This document shows positions 25,816 through 38,100 of a stretch of 64,000 nt of DNA, piece by piece; the first letter of the stretch is position 1; each line of letters begins with the position of its first letter. The stretch covers positions 30,622,716 to 30,686,715 of the forward strand of contig NC_035176.2 in NCBI RefSeq assembly GCF_001659605.2, written 5' to 3'. The position numbers were made by a program, and so were the translations under genes. Below the pieces are notes generated by a model. It saw only the letters and a list, made by a program, of their open reading frames with translations, was not told the DNA's origin and searched no databases. Origin of the DNA: Manihot esculenta (Eukaryota > Streptophyta > Magnoliopsida > Malpighiales > Euphorbiaceae).

Positions 25816-26153
25816 TTTCTCTCATTGATATGAGAGTTTTTTTTTTATCTGAATTGAGTTGTGATTCTATTTATTTTTTGGATCTTTTTTTTGTGGAAAT
25901 CAAATTTGTAGTGATTGAAAAGAGTTTTTTATGCTTTAATACACATTCTCACCTGTTCGGCTTCAACAGAGAAAGTTCTTATTAATGTGTTTGGTTGAAA
26001 TTGATCGAAAGGACTATCGTTAGCTTTTGGTTTTTTAAAAAAATAACCATCGAATTGTTTTCTAAATCATTTCGGGTCAAACTTTAGGCTTGTTGAGTAT
26101 GAACCGTAATTTGTTTACTTTAATGTTTTTTAAATTTAAAAACCTTATATTTT
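25815..26153 (+). repeat. 340-bp duplicated segment, copy 2
   Basis: Direct-orientation partner of 24876-25215, about 600 bp downstream of the end of copy 1. The two have diverged by substitutions and short indels, which implies an old duplication. Confidence 0.85.
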
Positions 26154-28179
26154 CTTAAATTGTATTTGCAAGGTTTAAGGCCTTTTATTATATTTAATGA
26201 AAAAAAATTTACTTTCTAAAAGTTTTAAAGTAAAAAAAGTTTAACTTTTAAAGTAAAAAAAAAAACCATTAGTACTTAAAAAATAAAATTAATAATTGAA
26301 ACAACTCTAAGAGATAATTTAATAAATAAAATAAAAATTAATATTAGATTATTTTCAATTATATAAAATAAGAAGTTTAAGAAAAAGATGTTGTGGCATT
26401 TTTTTTTCTCTTTATTTTTTTATTTTTATATTAAAGGTGAACTTTTATCTAAAAAAAATCTAACTTTAAATATTAAAATCTAGATTTTAAAATTATTAAG
26501 TTTTGAGTTTCATATATTATAAAAATATTATACTCACATTATATCTATCTAAAACTAACTATTTTTCTAATTAAATTTTCATTTAAATGCGAATTATTTT
26601 AAAATATCTAAGTTTATTAAAATAATAATTAATTGTAAATTTAAGTATTCTATTTAAAAAAACTTTATTATATTTAAAAATTAAGATTTTCAATGATAAT
26701 ATTTTAAAAATCGCTATATCACATATGTATTTTTTAATCTATTTCATTATTTTTTATTAGTATATGTTAAAAAATTTAAAAATAATGCAAAATAATAATA
26801 ATAAAAATTAAATGATATATTTTTTTATCAAATATATCAATTATTATTTTTAAAAATTTGAATATAAACATTAAAATAAATTATAATTAAATAGAAACTT
26901 TATTATTTAAAAATGTATAATATAAATTTTAAAAAAGACAATGTCAAAAAAAAACCTTTATATATTTATTGCAATTATATTCTACACTATGTTTTTTTCT
27001 ATTAAATTATAATCTTTTAAAATTATTTCAAATGCATCCTACTTTTATTTATATTCATGTTAATCAGCTTGCAATTTCAACAAATTTTAAAGTTAATTAT
27101 AAAAAAAAAATGCTTTTTACTTTTATTATAATTTTTTTATTAATATATTATTATATTTTAATTCACGTGAAACAATTTTTTTCTTTTTGAAATATAAACC
27201 GATGGTGATCTAACGAGAAAATGCGGGTCAATACCGCCGTCTGAAAGGGCGGGCCCTTTGTGGTTTATGTGTACATAGAGAAAAAAAAAATAAAAAAAGA
27301 CCAACCAACCTTTGAAATCCAGTTTTCGTAGTGCCACATCGCTGTGGGCCTATTCAGATTGCCATTAATTACTGCATAAAAATGAAACCCACGAAAGCTA
27401 CCTGGTTTGGTTTGGGAGGGTTGTTTTTTATTGCCACCCCTTTTATTTTTAATTTCTCTTGACCATGTTTGAATACTTCCTTTCTTTTTCACCATTCTTG
27501 CTATTAAAATAATTGCAGTCAATTTGGGCAACACACTTCCATTTTTGCTTGCTTCATAAGTGTATTCCTCATTTGGATTATTATAAATTCAAATATATTT
27601 AATTTAAGTGTTAATAGACGATGTTATGTAATTAATAGTCAATTGCAACTGAAATATTCAATACGATTAATAAATTATATCTCTATTATCATAATTATTG
27701 ATGTTTTGAAATTCAAAAAAATAAGATTTAAAGTGGTTGTGTGAGCTTAATTAGAGAATGAGATATGCCTTATCTTTTATCTCTTTTCCTTTTATCTGCT
27801 AGTGACGTCTAATCGCATCTCTATTACAGTACCACTTGTCTCTGTCATTCAGATTCGTATGTACGAAAGCGTCAGACCCTATTTCCACGCTAGACGGCCA
27901 TTTAATTTCTCTTGGCGCGCATGCAGGTAGGGGTGCAAAGTAACTGGACCAGCTATTCTCCCTCACATCACATCACCGAGCTGGATCACCTCCTGTTAGA
28001 CCCGTACTCATATGAGATCTGGCCTGCCCCACTTTTTCAGACTAGAGTCTACGGTATTGGGTCGGTCTGCTTAAGAATGAACTGATTAGCTTTTGACCTG
28101 CATTTTTTCTTTAGGGTCCAGCCTTGCCCCTAAATATAATAAGTCTGACAGTCATCAGTTATATTTTAAAGACACACAA

Positions 28180-28182
<3 letters not shown>

Positions 28183-28212
<30 letters not shown>
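28183..28212. repeat. (AT)n microsatellite
   Basis: About fifteen AT units without interruption. Confidence 0.9.
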
Positions 28213-28216
<4 letters not shown>

Positions 28217-28587
28217 TATTTAATAATTAACAAACTTGTTTTTATATGAGATGAAAATTATATTAAATACCTCCAATTAATTCTATACACATCTTAATTT
28301 ATTTTTCTGAGTATATAGAAACTTATCATGATCTTATGCTTTTGTAGGAAATTCTTCAGTATGCAAACAAAACTCAACCCTAAATATTCAGTACTATGGG
28401 AATATTATTATAATTATTATTCAAAATTCTCACATAAAGATTTTTGTTGACAAAATTGCTCATGTTTATGGATGAAAGGCCTCCAAATGGAAGCACCCAT
28501 ACATGGTCTTATGTTGTTGTGGCCTCAAATGATGCAAGAAAAGTAAAACATGAGCTTACTAATAGCCTAGGATATGGAGAGTAAGAA

Positions 28588-28603
28588 GTGGCGGCGCCGC
28601 CAC
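28588..28603. repeat. Perfect 16-bp GC-rich palindrome
   Basis: GTGGCGGCGCCGCCAC equals its own reverse complement, in otherwise AT-rich DNA about 90 bp past the bHLH stop codon. Confidence 0.8.
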
Positions 28604-28692
28604 CAGACAAGAATTTAGTTAGACTTCTACATTTGATCTGAGATCTAATATTTCAAGAATGAATAAGCTGGAAAGTAGGGGTCCCAATTGTG

Positions 28693-31548
28693 TCACTGTG
28701 CCAGGCCAGAAACAACCCTTTTTACTGCTTCCTGGAAGGCAGACTCGTCCCATTCTTCTCCCTGCATTCAACAAATAACAACCCAAGCAATCAATTATCA
28801 TCTCTATCACCCTATCACTTTACCACTTATTTTTAATTTCACTTTAAGAAAAACCCCTTTCCTTCTTATTTCCTTGCACACAAAATTCAATGTCTCCCTG
28901 TCACTTTGACCGTCCTTTCCTTCTCATTTCCTAAAATCACAAAATGGTAACATGGGCTGGCCAGGGTCTTTGATAATTAATTTTATTTTATTTTTTAAAT
29001 AAATTAACTTCCAAAGCAAAAAACAGAAAGAAGAAGGAAGAGACCCATGAATAACATATTTTTTTAATTGAATCTTAATCAGCATGCATTGATTAACATT
29101 TCCATTAGCAAATATCAATACCCTTTGCATTAAAAGAGGTTAATCAGCAAAAGATAGAATATTGTAATGTTTAAAAATTTATATGTTCATAATATATTCA
29201 TGCACATAGAACAGTACACATACCTCAATTTTCAGTCTCAAGGCTACAAGATTCAAGGATCTTGATTCTGTTGTACGCGTGTTGGCTTCTAAAGACATCG
29301 CGTTCACGTTATTAACTTGGTTTAAGAACTCCAGAATCCGAATCACCATATCTTGAATAGGATATTCTCCTCTTAGTACAACTCGAAGGTCGATGATTCT
29401 TTGTTCTTCTGATGTTGATTCAGAGATATTTGTTACCTGGACTTCAACTCTTTCATTTGATGAGGACTGAAAGGCATCTTGTGCAACTTCTTTCTCCGGT
29501 AGTTGCTTTATTTGTGCCTCTAATTGCTGGTTTCTCTTGCTAAGCTCGTCGATTTGAGCTTTCAACGAGGTTAAATAATCCCTTGTTCGAGTAAGCACTG
29601 ATGCTTTGTCTTTCTGTATAAAAGTTAGATCCTTGCATTAATTAAATATTGAATTACTGATATACGTACATATTTTACGTGCATTGGCTGTGATCCTATG
29701 AATGTGCATGTTGTGGAAGAAATTTGCTTCATATATAGATATACCTTGGCTTCTGGAGGGAGAAGTTTTCTCAATGCTTCAAAGCTTTCATTGATCTTTT
29801 CACGCCTTCTGCGCTCTGATATCATGTGGTGCAACTGAGTGCTTGTAGGACGACTTGCCACCATATGTTCCCGTCTCGCAATATTTAAGCTTCTGTAATA
29901 AGTGATTGCCCTTTTAAGCATACTTTGCTTGCGTAAACTTTGGCTCATTGGTCTTGTGGGGGTCAGATAATTCTTGAAAGCACTAGTTCTTTGGTTTTCC
30001 CGGTAATTGGAAGGTGGGTTAGGGGTTATTGAAGAAGTAGAAGATGAAGGAGAAGTTAGAACTGCCAGAATGGCTCTTGTCATTGCAGCATCTTCACTCT
30101 CTTGGGATGGTAAATGAACGTTTCTTGTCAAGGCAAATGCTTGCAAGGCTGCTTGGTGGGATCTAGTTGGGCTCGGCATAGGCTGCAAAGATGGCACGGC
30201 TGGTTGTAGTGGGATAGTTGAGCTTTGTGCTGGCTGCAATTGCATGGTTTGTCGAAGTGGGTTAGTTGTATTTTTTACTTGCTGCAAAGATTGCAAGACT
30301 CGTTGGATCGCACTTGATGTGCTTTGAATTGGTTGCAATGAGGGAGTCTCTTGAGGGATTTCTGAAAAATGAGATGTAATTGGAATATTAAACAAAAAAG
30401 GAGAGCTATCTGGGCTATCCATGGATAGTGATCTCAACGAGGAGGAAGATGATGAAGGCCTGTTTGGATCAATCGCTTGCGAAAGTTCTCTCAGTGGAGA
30501 TTGCTGATGAGGAATGTCTTCTGAAAACAAACTCCTGATCGCGTTTTCCATGTTAATCTGAAAAGGGAAAATTCTCAATTGAACTTTAACAAGAATATTA
30601 TTATATATATATACATGCATGTCCTTCTTTTCTATTAATCATGACAAAGCTTTAAATTGATCAGAAAAATGTATATAAAGAAAGAACTGTTCTCTTACTT
30701 GAGTCATCCCACTGGACCAGCCCATTTCAATCTCCCCATTTCTGCACCCCATGAACACTGCAGTCTGTATGTAAGAAAGAGGAACAGAAACAATAAATGA
30801 GAGAAATGCTAGATGAAATATATGAGCATAACTTTCTACATTATATATTTTTATGCAAGTAGACATCTTCCAAGTGAACAAACCTTGATCCTCGCTTCCT
30901 GCAACATAAACAGACATAGTAGTACAAAGTTAGCTATCAAAAGTCCCATTAATCTGAATTAACTAAAGGAGATGCAATCTTTTCTTATTTTCATTTAAAC
31001 CCATGATCAGTATAATCTATTACCTGATAGAATCGCTGCTGCACAGTAACAGATGCCATTCTTTGAAGTTCAGATTCACTTAACTCTCTATAGGGTTGAT
31101 TATTTACGAAAGCCATTCCGGGAACACGGCTGATATAGAAAACAAGAAGGCATTTTCAGAAACAGTTAAGAGCAGAATTAAGAAGTATGTATTGAGAGAG
31201 AAAGTGTAGATAGCATACTTATTTACAGGCAAGAAGTTTTCTTGCCGATATTCATCAAAAAGCCTCCGAGCTAAGCTTCCCGACGAAGAGCCTGGTTGAT
31301 TGTTTTCTTCGTGGTAATATCCATCCAGAAAGTATAAATGGCTGTTAAGGACCAAATATTAGCAACCATTTAACGTTTACATATGGGAAAAAGATAAATA
31401 TATGTAGATATGATCGGGAAACATACTGGTTTGGTTGAGGCATGTCGAACCAAACACAAATGTAATTGCAGCCAAAAGACTGCATCAGCGATCGAAGATA
31501 GCCGGCACGGTCTGCTTCATTGATGAGAAGCGAAAACACGGTATCCAT
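28693..31548 (-). CDS. BHLH041: bHLH transcription factor, bHLH041 type
   Basis: A 567-residue nuclear transcription factor closest to Arabidopsis bHLH041. Minus-strand exons: 31427-31548, 31219-31341, 31024-31129, 30884-30898, 30699-30764, 29745-30557, 29224-29613, 28693-28761; all GT-AG and frames join. Exon 4 is a 15-nt microexon (EARIK). The N-terminal part (MDTVFSLLINEADRAGYLRS) is typical of this subgroup. A Ser/Gln/Pro-rich linker follows. The bHLH domain covers about residues 383-432: basic region HHMISERRRREKINESF keeps the E-box-reading His, Glu and Arg, and helix 2 is KDKASVLTRTRDYL. The C-terminal 90 residues look like an ACT-type dimer domain (IDLRVVLRGEY, RILEFLNQVNNV). The last exon encodes EEWDESAFQEAVKRVV and stops. 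Targets are not known to me. Confidence 0.92.
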
Positions 31549-32727
31549 GTAAATAGCTATAAATTAGCTAAAGATGCATGCAGCTGCATGAGAAATCCCC
31601 TGCTCAATTAGGATCTCTATGCTGCTCTGTCTTCTTGATGTCATTTGATTATGTCTCTACCTTTGATCTCCATGGATGGAACATTCATTTGATGAAAAGT
31701 ATAAGAATGAAAGATCGTTTAAAAGAAAGCAATTCAAAGAACTGGACTGTGGAATGAGCTACGTGTGTCTCTCCACATGTAGCAAAAATCTACTTTATTA
31801 GTATAGGTTTGGCTGCAAGTTTGGTGGGTGTGACAAAGATTTGAAAATTAAACAGAAGGAGCTTAATTTGCTGAGCTTTCTGCCGTGGCCTACGGGCCTG
31901 CAGAGAGAGAGAGAGCCTTTGAAAAGTAGTAGGGGGGAGACGATGATTAATGATCAATGATGAAAGATCAAGATAATAGGAGCCCACCAGTTTATAACTA
32001 TGAGAATTTTCTTGTGTGATAAGAGAAGGACAGAGGAGGTGAAGAAAGAAAAGTAGTGCTTAGCTGAGAGAGGGGTGGGGCTGGGGCGAAGGCAGGAGGA
32101 GGAAGCAGTGAAAGCTTGAAAAGTAAAGGTCAAAGTCCACCCTCGCGAGGCTTTGAAAATAGTCAAAGGGAGAAGGCAGAGTGTCCCTTTCCTCTCCGGC
32201 CCTTCACAGCTCTCTTTGCATTATTATGTCTTTGCTTTGCTTATATTTCTTCTCCGCCGTTGTTTTCTTCGTCATTTTAATATTCCCCCGTCTCCTCACA
32301 ACACCATCCGGTGATTGGTATCCCTATGCGTCTTTATTCACCTCACTGATTTGAGTTTAGATAATATTAATATTAAGTTTTTATACTGTGAAACAGTTTA
32401 GTTCAATTAATAAAGATAAAATTTTTACACCCTCAGACATTAGCTTAGTAAATTATCTTTGTGCTAATTAAAAATTATACAGGCTTTTCTTGCCGTCACA
32501 ATCATTTTTTTAACAAAATTTTGACATGATAGTTAAAGAATTAATTTTTTTTAAAAATAAAATATAAAATTAATTAAAAAAAATTATATATCATGTCAGC
32601 AGATTTAATTTGGTGGAATTTGAAATTGGGTAACTGAATTAGAGGTTAACTTTTGAAACATTAATTAGGGATATTGATGGTTTAGATTTACTGGCCGATA
32701 TCGTATGGAATTATTAGAATATCATAT
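31549..32727 (-). promoter_or_regulatory. Upstream region of the bHLH gene
   Basis: Contains the bHLH promoter and leader, then AT-rich DNA up to the MULE insertion. A near-palindrome GCTACGTG...CACATGTAGC at about 31758-31783 holds an ACGTG core and an E-box (CACATG). No gene is recognised; the minus-strand frames here have no domain. Confidence 0.35.
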
Positions 32728-32736
32728 TAAAATTTA
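32728..32736 (+). repeat. Target-site duplication, left copy
   Basis: TAAAATTTA immediately before the MULE end; identical to the nine bases at 33895-33903. Confidence 0.85.
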
Positions 32737-32931
32737 GGGTAAACTATAATTTAGTCTCTCTGATTTAGTGAAATACAACCTTTCATCCCTCTGTTTTAAA
32801 AAATCTTCAATTTACTCACTGTAATTTTTAAAAACTATGCCATTAGTTTATCCCGTTAAATTTTCAGTTAAATCACCGTTAATTTTAATTGAAAAGACTA
32901 AAATATTCATTCTCTCTCCTTCCTCTTCCTC

Positions 32932-33080
32932 TTCTTCTTCTTCTTCTCCTTCCCGATCTCCTTCTTCTCCTTCCCGATCTCCTTCTTCTTCTTCTTCTTC
33001 TTCTTCTTCTTCTTCTTCTTCTTCTTCTTCTTCTTCTCCTTCCCGATCTCCTTCTTCTTCTTCTTCTTCTTCTTCTCTGA
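32932..33080 (+). repeat. (CTT)n-rich tract inside the left MULE repeat
   Basis: Long CTT runs broken by CTCCTTCCCGATCTC blocks. It yields long poly-Ser, poly-Leu and poly-Glu frames that are artefacts of the repeat. The mirrored GAA tract is at about 33530-33715. Confidence 0.9.
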
Positions 33081-33094
33081 TCTCTTTTCTTCTT

Positions 33095-33529
33095 AAGTTC
33101 TTTTGTGATGAATTACTCAACTCTGCTCTTGTTCGTCAGCACCTTGAGCAGTGCGTGGAAATTACAATTGAATTGTAGCAGAAATTGCGGTCATTATCAA
33201 TGGAATTGAAAAATCTTAAGTTCAGGGAAGAATTTCTGGCTGTGAGAACTTCAAAGTTGGATACTAGTGCATCTGGAGAAGGAGGGGAAGGACTTGGTTC
33301 CGCATCTACAAATCAGAGTAATTGTATGGAAAAGCTATCTAATTTGAGCGAGAGACCTAATCACTTCTGTGCCTGCTCTGATGATGTACCTGCAATAAAT
33401 GATAGTCAAGAGGGGACTGGGATTAGTGGTTTTGACAAACATCATTATGTAATGAATTATGGGAAAAAGCATAATTGTGACAGTCAAAATGTTAAGCCAG
33501 TGGATGCTAAATATCGAGTGAAAGATCGG
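33095..33529 (+). pseudogene. Captured fragment of a DDT/MBD9-like chromatin gene
   Basis: The plus-strand frame reads FCDELLNSALVRQHLEQCVE, then TIEL, a TAG stop at 33176-33178, then QKLRSLSMELKNLKFREEFL and about 95 further residues. From memory this block resembles the plant MBD9/DDT-domain chromatin proteins, where the stop position is usually Gln (CAG to TAG is one change). It has no start, no splice context of its own, and is enclosed by the MULE inverted repeats. It is best read as a broken, transduplicated piece of a host gene. The parent is not in this window; its identity is moderately sure only. Confidence 0.6.
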
Positions 33530-33894
33530 GAAGAAGAAGAAGAAGAAAGAGATCGGAAAAGAGAAGAAGAAGAAGAAGAAGAAAAAGAAGAAGAAGGAGG
33601 AGGAGGAGGAGGAGATCAGAAAAGAGAAGAAGAAGAAGAAGAAGAAGAAGAAGAAGAAGAAGGAGATCGGGAAGGAGAAGAAGAAGAAGAAGAAGAAGAG
33701 GAGGAAGAGGAAGGAGAGAGAATGAGTATTTTAGTTTTTTTAACTAAAATTAACCTGATTTAACTGAAAATCTAACTGAATGGACTAATGTTATAGTTTT
33801 TAAAAATCATAGTGACTAAATTGAAGGTTTTTTAAAATAAAGAGGCGAAAAGTTGCATTTCACTAAATCAGAATGACTAAATTACAGTTTACTC

Positions 33895-33903
33895 TAAAAT
33901 TTA
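33895..33903 (+). repeat. Target-site duplication, right copy
   Basis: TAAAATTTA immediately after the MULE right end; identical to 32728-32736. Confidence 0.85.
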
Positions 33904-35148
33904 TATAAATTTAATTATTATTTAGATTATTGATTTTAAAAAAATAATTATAAAATTAAAATAAAATAAGAGAATATAATTAAACAATTAAATAAAACAT
34001 AATTCATAAACGATTAATATTAAATATTAAGATATTTCAATTTTATTCTATTAATTTATTTAGTTAACCATTCAATTTTAATTACCATAACTAAAATTGA
34101 TTGTTTTTTTAAAACTCTATAAATTAAATATTTATTTTTAATTCAGTTAATATTTATGTGATATTTAATTTTCTATTTAATATTTCTCTACATTAATTTT
34201 ATAATAAAATTATTGCACTCAAAACCATTAATTAATATAGATGACTTAGATTTATGAGTTTGGAGTACTAAATTGGGAGTTAATTTAATAAAAAAAGTCA
34301 ATAACTCTTTCCAATCAAATTTATTATCAATGGGAAAGAGTTCCAATTTCAAATGTATTTAATTTAATTTGTTGATGATATGATGTATGTCACATTTTAG
34401 TCACTAACTAAGAAAATATCTTTTGGAAAAAAAAATAAAAAAGGAAAAAAATTAAAATACTTATAAAACAGGGAAAGTAGAAAAAAAAGAAGAAGACAAG
34501 ATAATTGTTTTTTTTTTTATTTAGAATGTTTTTTAAATTTAATCAGGTGAATTATATATGAAAAAATCTCATGTGTACATGAGAATGAATTTTTTAATTA
34601 TTTTCCACTGAATTTTCATTATTATATTTATTTATTTTTTCCAAATCAGCAAATGCAGTGGGCTCAACTGGTTCAGTGGAGTGTTGAACAGGCATGTGAC
34701 TAACTTGGTTTGAATTGAACGACTCTAAATTTTTGTAAAAAAGTGGTGGTGCAACTGCAATATATGCATTAAGTATATGAATTATCAAAAAATATACATG
34801 CTAAAATCTTTAATTATTAATATAATATAATATTTATAATTTTTTTTCAAAGAAAAACATTAGTAACAACAATGGATATGGGGCGGAGCAGCAGTCGAGC
34901 TAGCGAGGCAGGCAGAGGAGGCAGCGGCAGCAGCAGCAAAGCCAAACACAGTGCAACATTTTACTATTTAATAATTAACGACCAAAAAAACAGGAAAGAA
35001 AATGGAATCTATTTTTTCAAAATTTCATTCAGTGGTCATAAATTCATTAATTTCCCAAAAGGTCCCATCACCCATATTTCCTGGTCGCCAGTTACGCGTC
35101 ATCTCGCCCTTCTCTCCGAGTCGGACCTCCATCTCCTTAACACTGAGG
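33904..35148 (+). promoter_or_regulatory. Intergenic DNA and probable leader of the hydrolase gene
   Basis: 33904-34850 is AT-rich without a gene. From about 34870 the composition becomes gene-like, and an open frame starting at 34872 reaches into exon 1 in a different frame from the hydrolase; it probably reflects a 5' leader. Confidence 0.35.
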
Positions 35149-38100
35149 ATGGCTCACTCCACCCAAAATCCAGGTATCCCAATTCGTTATTCTATGTATT
35201 TGATTGATTTCTATAAGAATGCTTCCTCTTCTGTTCCTATTTTTGCTGTTTCGCATCTGATTCATAGCTAACCCTTCGGAAGAAGTGATAATTTGGAGGA
35301 TTTGGTGTATGCTAAAGTAAGCAAGGATAGTTGCTAGTTCCCTTTGTTTGCATTGAGGAAATGGAGAGAAGAGAAAATAAAAGAAATTTGATTTTGATCA
35401 ATTCTCTTGTTTGGAAATTAAATAGAAAAGAGCAAGCAGTAAAAATTTACATTTCGTAATCTTTTTTCTACCCAATTAAACATCCAAACCAAAGGTTTGT
35501 TTTTAATCTACGAAGTGTCTGAGTTGCTGGTGCTTTTGAATGGAGTGTTAATTGTAATAATGGATAAGCGAATTTTTTTGAGAAGGTTTCGTATTTCGTT
35601 TTTTTCCCCTTTCATTGATAACTGGCGCATGGATAACTAGATAATTTGTGGGATTTGAGATTGGAGTCTATTATTTATGGTTAATTGAGTTTATGATGTT
35701 GAATTAGTTCTGATGATTCTTCAAACTCCAAGTTTGTTCATTGTTGAGTGTTGATGTGTCTGTTGCTTCCTTTTAGTTCCTCAGCAGCAGAAAGTCATTT
35801 TACCAAACAAACATGGCGAAAAACTTGTGGGCTTATTACATGATACTGGATCTAAGGAGATTGTTGTCTTATGCCATGGTTTTCGCTCCACTAAGGTTGG
35901 CTACTCTTGTATATTTGAAGTCTTCTCTCTTTGCTGCATGTGCGGTGTGCACCCACGTGCATGTTATCAATTTTGCACTGTAATTCATGTCTATGTTGTG
36001 GATAGGCAGACGTTCTATGGACAACTGATTTAAACATCAAAAGAAGTTCATAACAGAAGTAAATAACACACTTGGCTTGCTTTTGTATTCTATCTCCAGG
36101 AAAATGAAACCATGGTGAACCTTGCTGTTGCATTAGAAAATGAAGGAATCAGTGCTTTCCGTTTTGACTTTGCTGGAAATGGGTAGGCTGTTTACTGGTA
36201 TATGTTGTATTATTCGATGTGCATATGACTTGTATAATATATTCATAGCCTTTGCCTATCCTTTCCATGGTTTCCACAAGAATTCCCTCTAGTATGTAGC
36301 TTAATAAAAATAGGTCCCATTCACATTACACCATTGCCTATTTAGTAATTTCATCTTAACCATATGTCATTACTGATTTGCTAAGATATTTAGAGATAAA
36401 TCTGGTTCAAAATAAGATGGAGAATTTTCATGTAGTATGTACTTTTTTCCTACTCTTATCTTTATGCCATGCGTTTCAGTATAACAAGCACAGGTACATT
36501 CCAATTATGTTTAAAAATATTTGCATGTTTAGTATTATTTAGGATATTCATTTTTTTTTCTGTGTTGAATATAGATTAGTCACTTGGACTACTTTAATTT
36601 AGGTTTTAATTGTTTTGTTTAGTGATTCTGTGAAAGTTTTGATTGATGGTTATAGACACATATAGTACACACTTTTAGATTCCAGTTGTAGCAAGAAAAG
36701 ATTATTGATGTTAATCTTTTGAGTTCTTACCTAGTTCATATGGTCATTTATTGAATTTCTAAGTAACACTTTCTTTTCCAGAGAAAGTGAAGGTTCTTTT
36801 GCATATGGTAATTATTGGAGAGAGGCTGATGATTTACGTGCTGTAGTTGAACACTTCTCTGGAGCAAACCGTGTTGTAAGTGTGATTCTTGGGCATAGTA
36901 AAGGTGTGTATGACCATTCTAGACACACAACACATAGCATGTCCAGTAAATAGGAAGCCTAAAGAATTTATACAACAAAATTTGAGGTGTAATCCTGTTA
37001 GTTTTATTATTGTGGAACAGATGCCTAACTATATGCTAATTTCAGATTGATGTTTTTGGTTTTGCAGAACTTTTTAATGTAGGATTTAATTTTTATTTTC
37101 AGATAGAATCAAATGGGTGGGAAAATCAAAAGTGCTAGTTGTTAGTGAGGTGGATGGGATTAGGACTATAGCTTTGTCAGTAATGTAGATTAATTTTACC
37201 CTTCATTTTTCATTGCCCATTGCTAGTTCTCATGCTTTTTCTTTCCTGTAGAAATGATGACAACATAATTTAATTGTGCTGCTTCTAGCTTAGGCTTGTT
37301 TTTCAATTCTTTCATGCATGTCCACTTTGCAATGCCTTCTATGATAGTTTTGCTTTGTATGATATTTGTATCCCTCTTGAAAGTTATTGCTGAAACTGTA
37401 ACCACAGGAGGGGATGTGGTGCTCCTATATGCTTCAAAATATTGCAATATCCCTGCCGTAGTCAATGTTTCTGGTCGTTATGATTTGAATAAAGGCATTG
37501 AGGAACGGTTTGGGAAAGACTTTATGGAAAAGATCAAGCAAGAAGGGTTCATTGATGTTAAGAACAAAACAGGTGATTCATTTTTCTTGTCCAAATGTAT
37601 GTGAATTCAGAATAAGGGGTGGGCAGTGGGATACAGGGTTACAAATTAGGAAAGAAGAAAACTATGCAAATTCATCAGTTCTGTATGTATGGCTCAGTCA
37701 GATAAATAAACTCTGTTTCTCAGATAGATGACAAGGCTTACGGATACTTGTTTGACATTTTTCTATTGTAGGAAGTCTTGATTATCGTGTGACTCTGGAA
37801 AGTTTGATGGATCGCCTGAATACAGATATGCATAAAGCATGCACTCTGATTGATAAAGACTGCAGGTGAGCGGTAAACCTAAGATCCATCTAATCTGTCC
37901 ATCCTTGCGTTTTTGCTTAGTCAAGTTGGCCACATATTATAAATTGTTACTTCATAGTGAAGAGCGATCTAATTTGGTATTGTATGTCATTGTTCATGAT
38001 TTACAAGTTATACTTTGCATGTACAATTGTCAAATTGAGATTTCAATCAAGAATCAAAATCTTCATTTGTGAACGAAGAATCGCATCGAGTCATAAGATT

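Larger units (their letters stand above)
26154..28692. other. Intergenic region, no gene seen
   Basis: 26154-27200 is A/T low-complexity DNA. 27200-28100 has more balanced composition but no coding frame with recognisable motifs. A dinucleotide AT tract lies at 28183-28212 and a perfect 16-bp GC palindrome at 28588-28603, just beyond the stop codon of the bHLH gene. Confidence 0.5.
32737..33894 (+). mobile_element. Pack-MULE with captured gene fragment
   Basis: A 1158-bp non-autonomous Mutator-like element. Left end GGGTAAACTATAATTTAGTC and right end (reverse complement) GAGTAAACTGTAATTTAGTC start long terminal inverted repeats. The left repeat runs 32737 to about 33095, the right from about 33530 to 33894, and both include the CTT/GAA tracts with embedded CCTTCCCGATCTCCTT blocks. 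Nine identical bases (TAAAATTTA) flank both ends, the size typical of MULE insertions. No transposase is encoded. The 430-bp centre carries a gene fragment described separately. The element sits upstream of the hydrolase gene. Confidence 0.88.

Noticed and set aside
24876..26153. LTR retrotransposon with 340-bp LTRs
   Set aside because: The repeats lack TG...CA ends, no primer site or target duplication, and the 600-bp centre has no element code.
32837..33178. 113-codon frame rich in Ser, and its Leu and Glu shadows
   Set aside because: Product of the CTT tract inside the MULE inverted repeat; only the end belongs to the captured gene fragment.
33185..33763. 192-codon frame with long Glu runs
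   Set aside because: Joins captured gene fragment and right MULE repeat; no proper start, and an in-frame stop precedes it.
34872..35207. 111-codon frame overlapping hydrolase exon 1
   Set aside because: Out of frame with the gene, no domain, and stops soon after the splice; at best an upstream reading frame in the leader.
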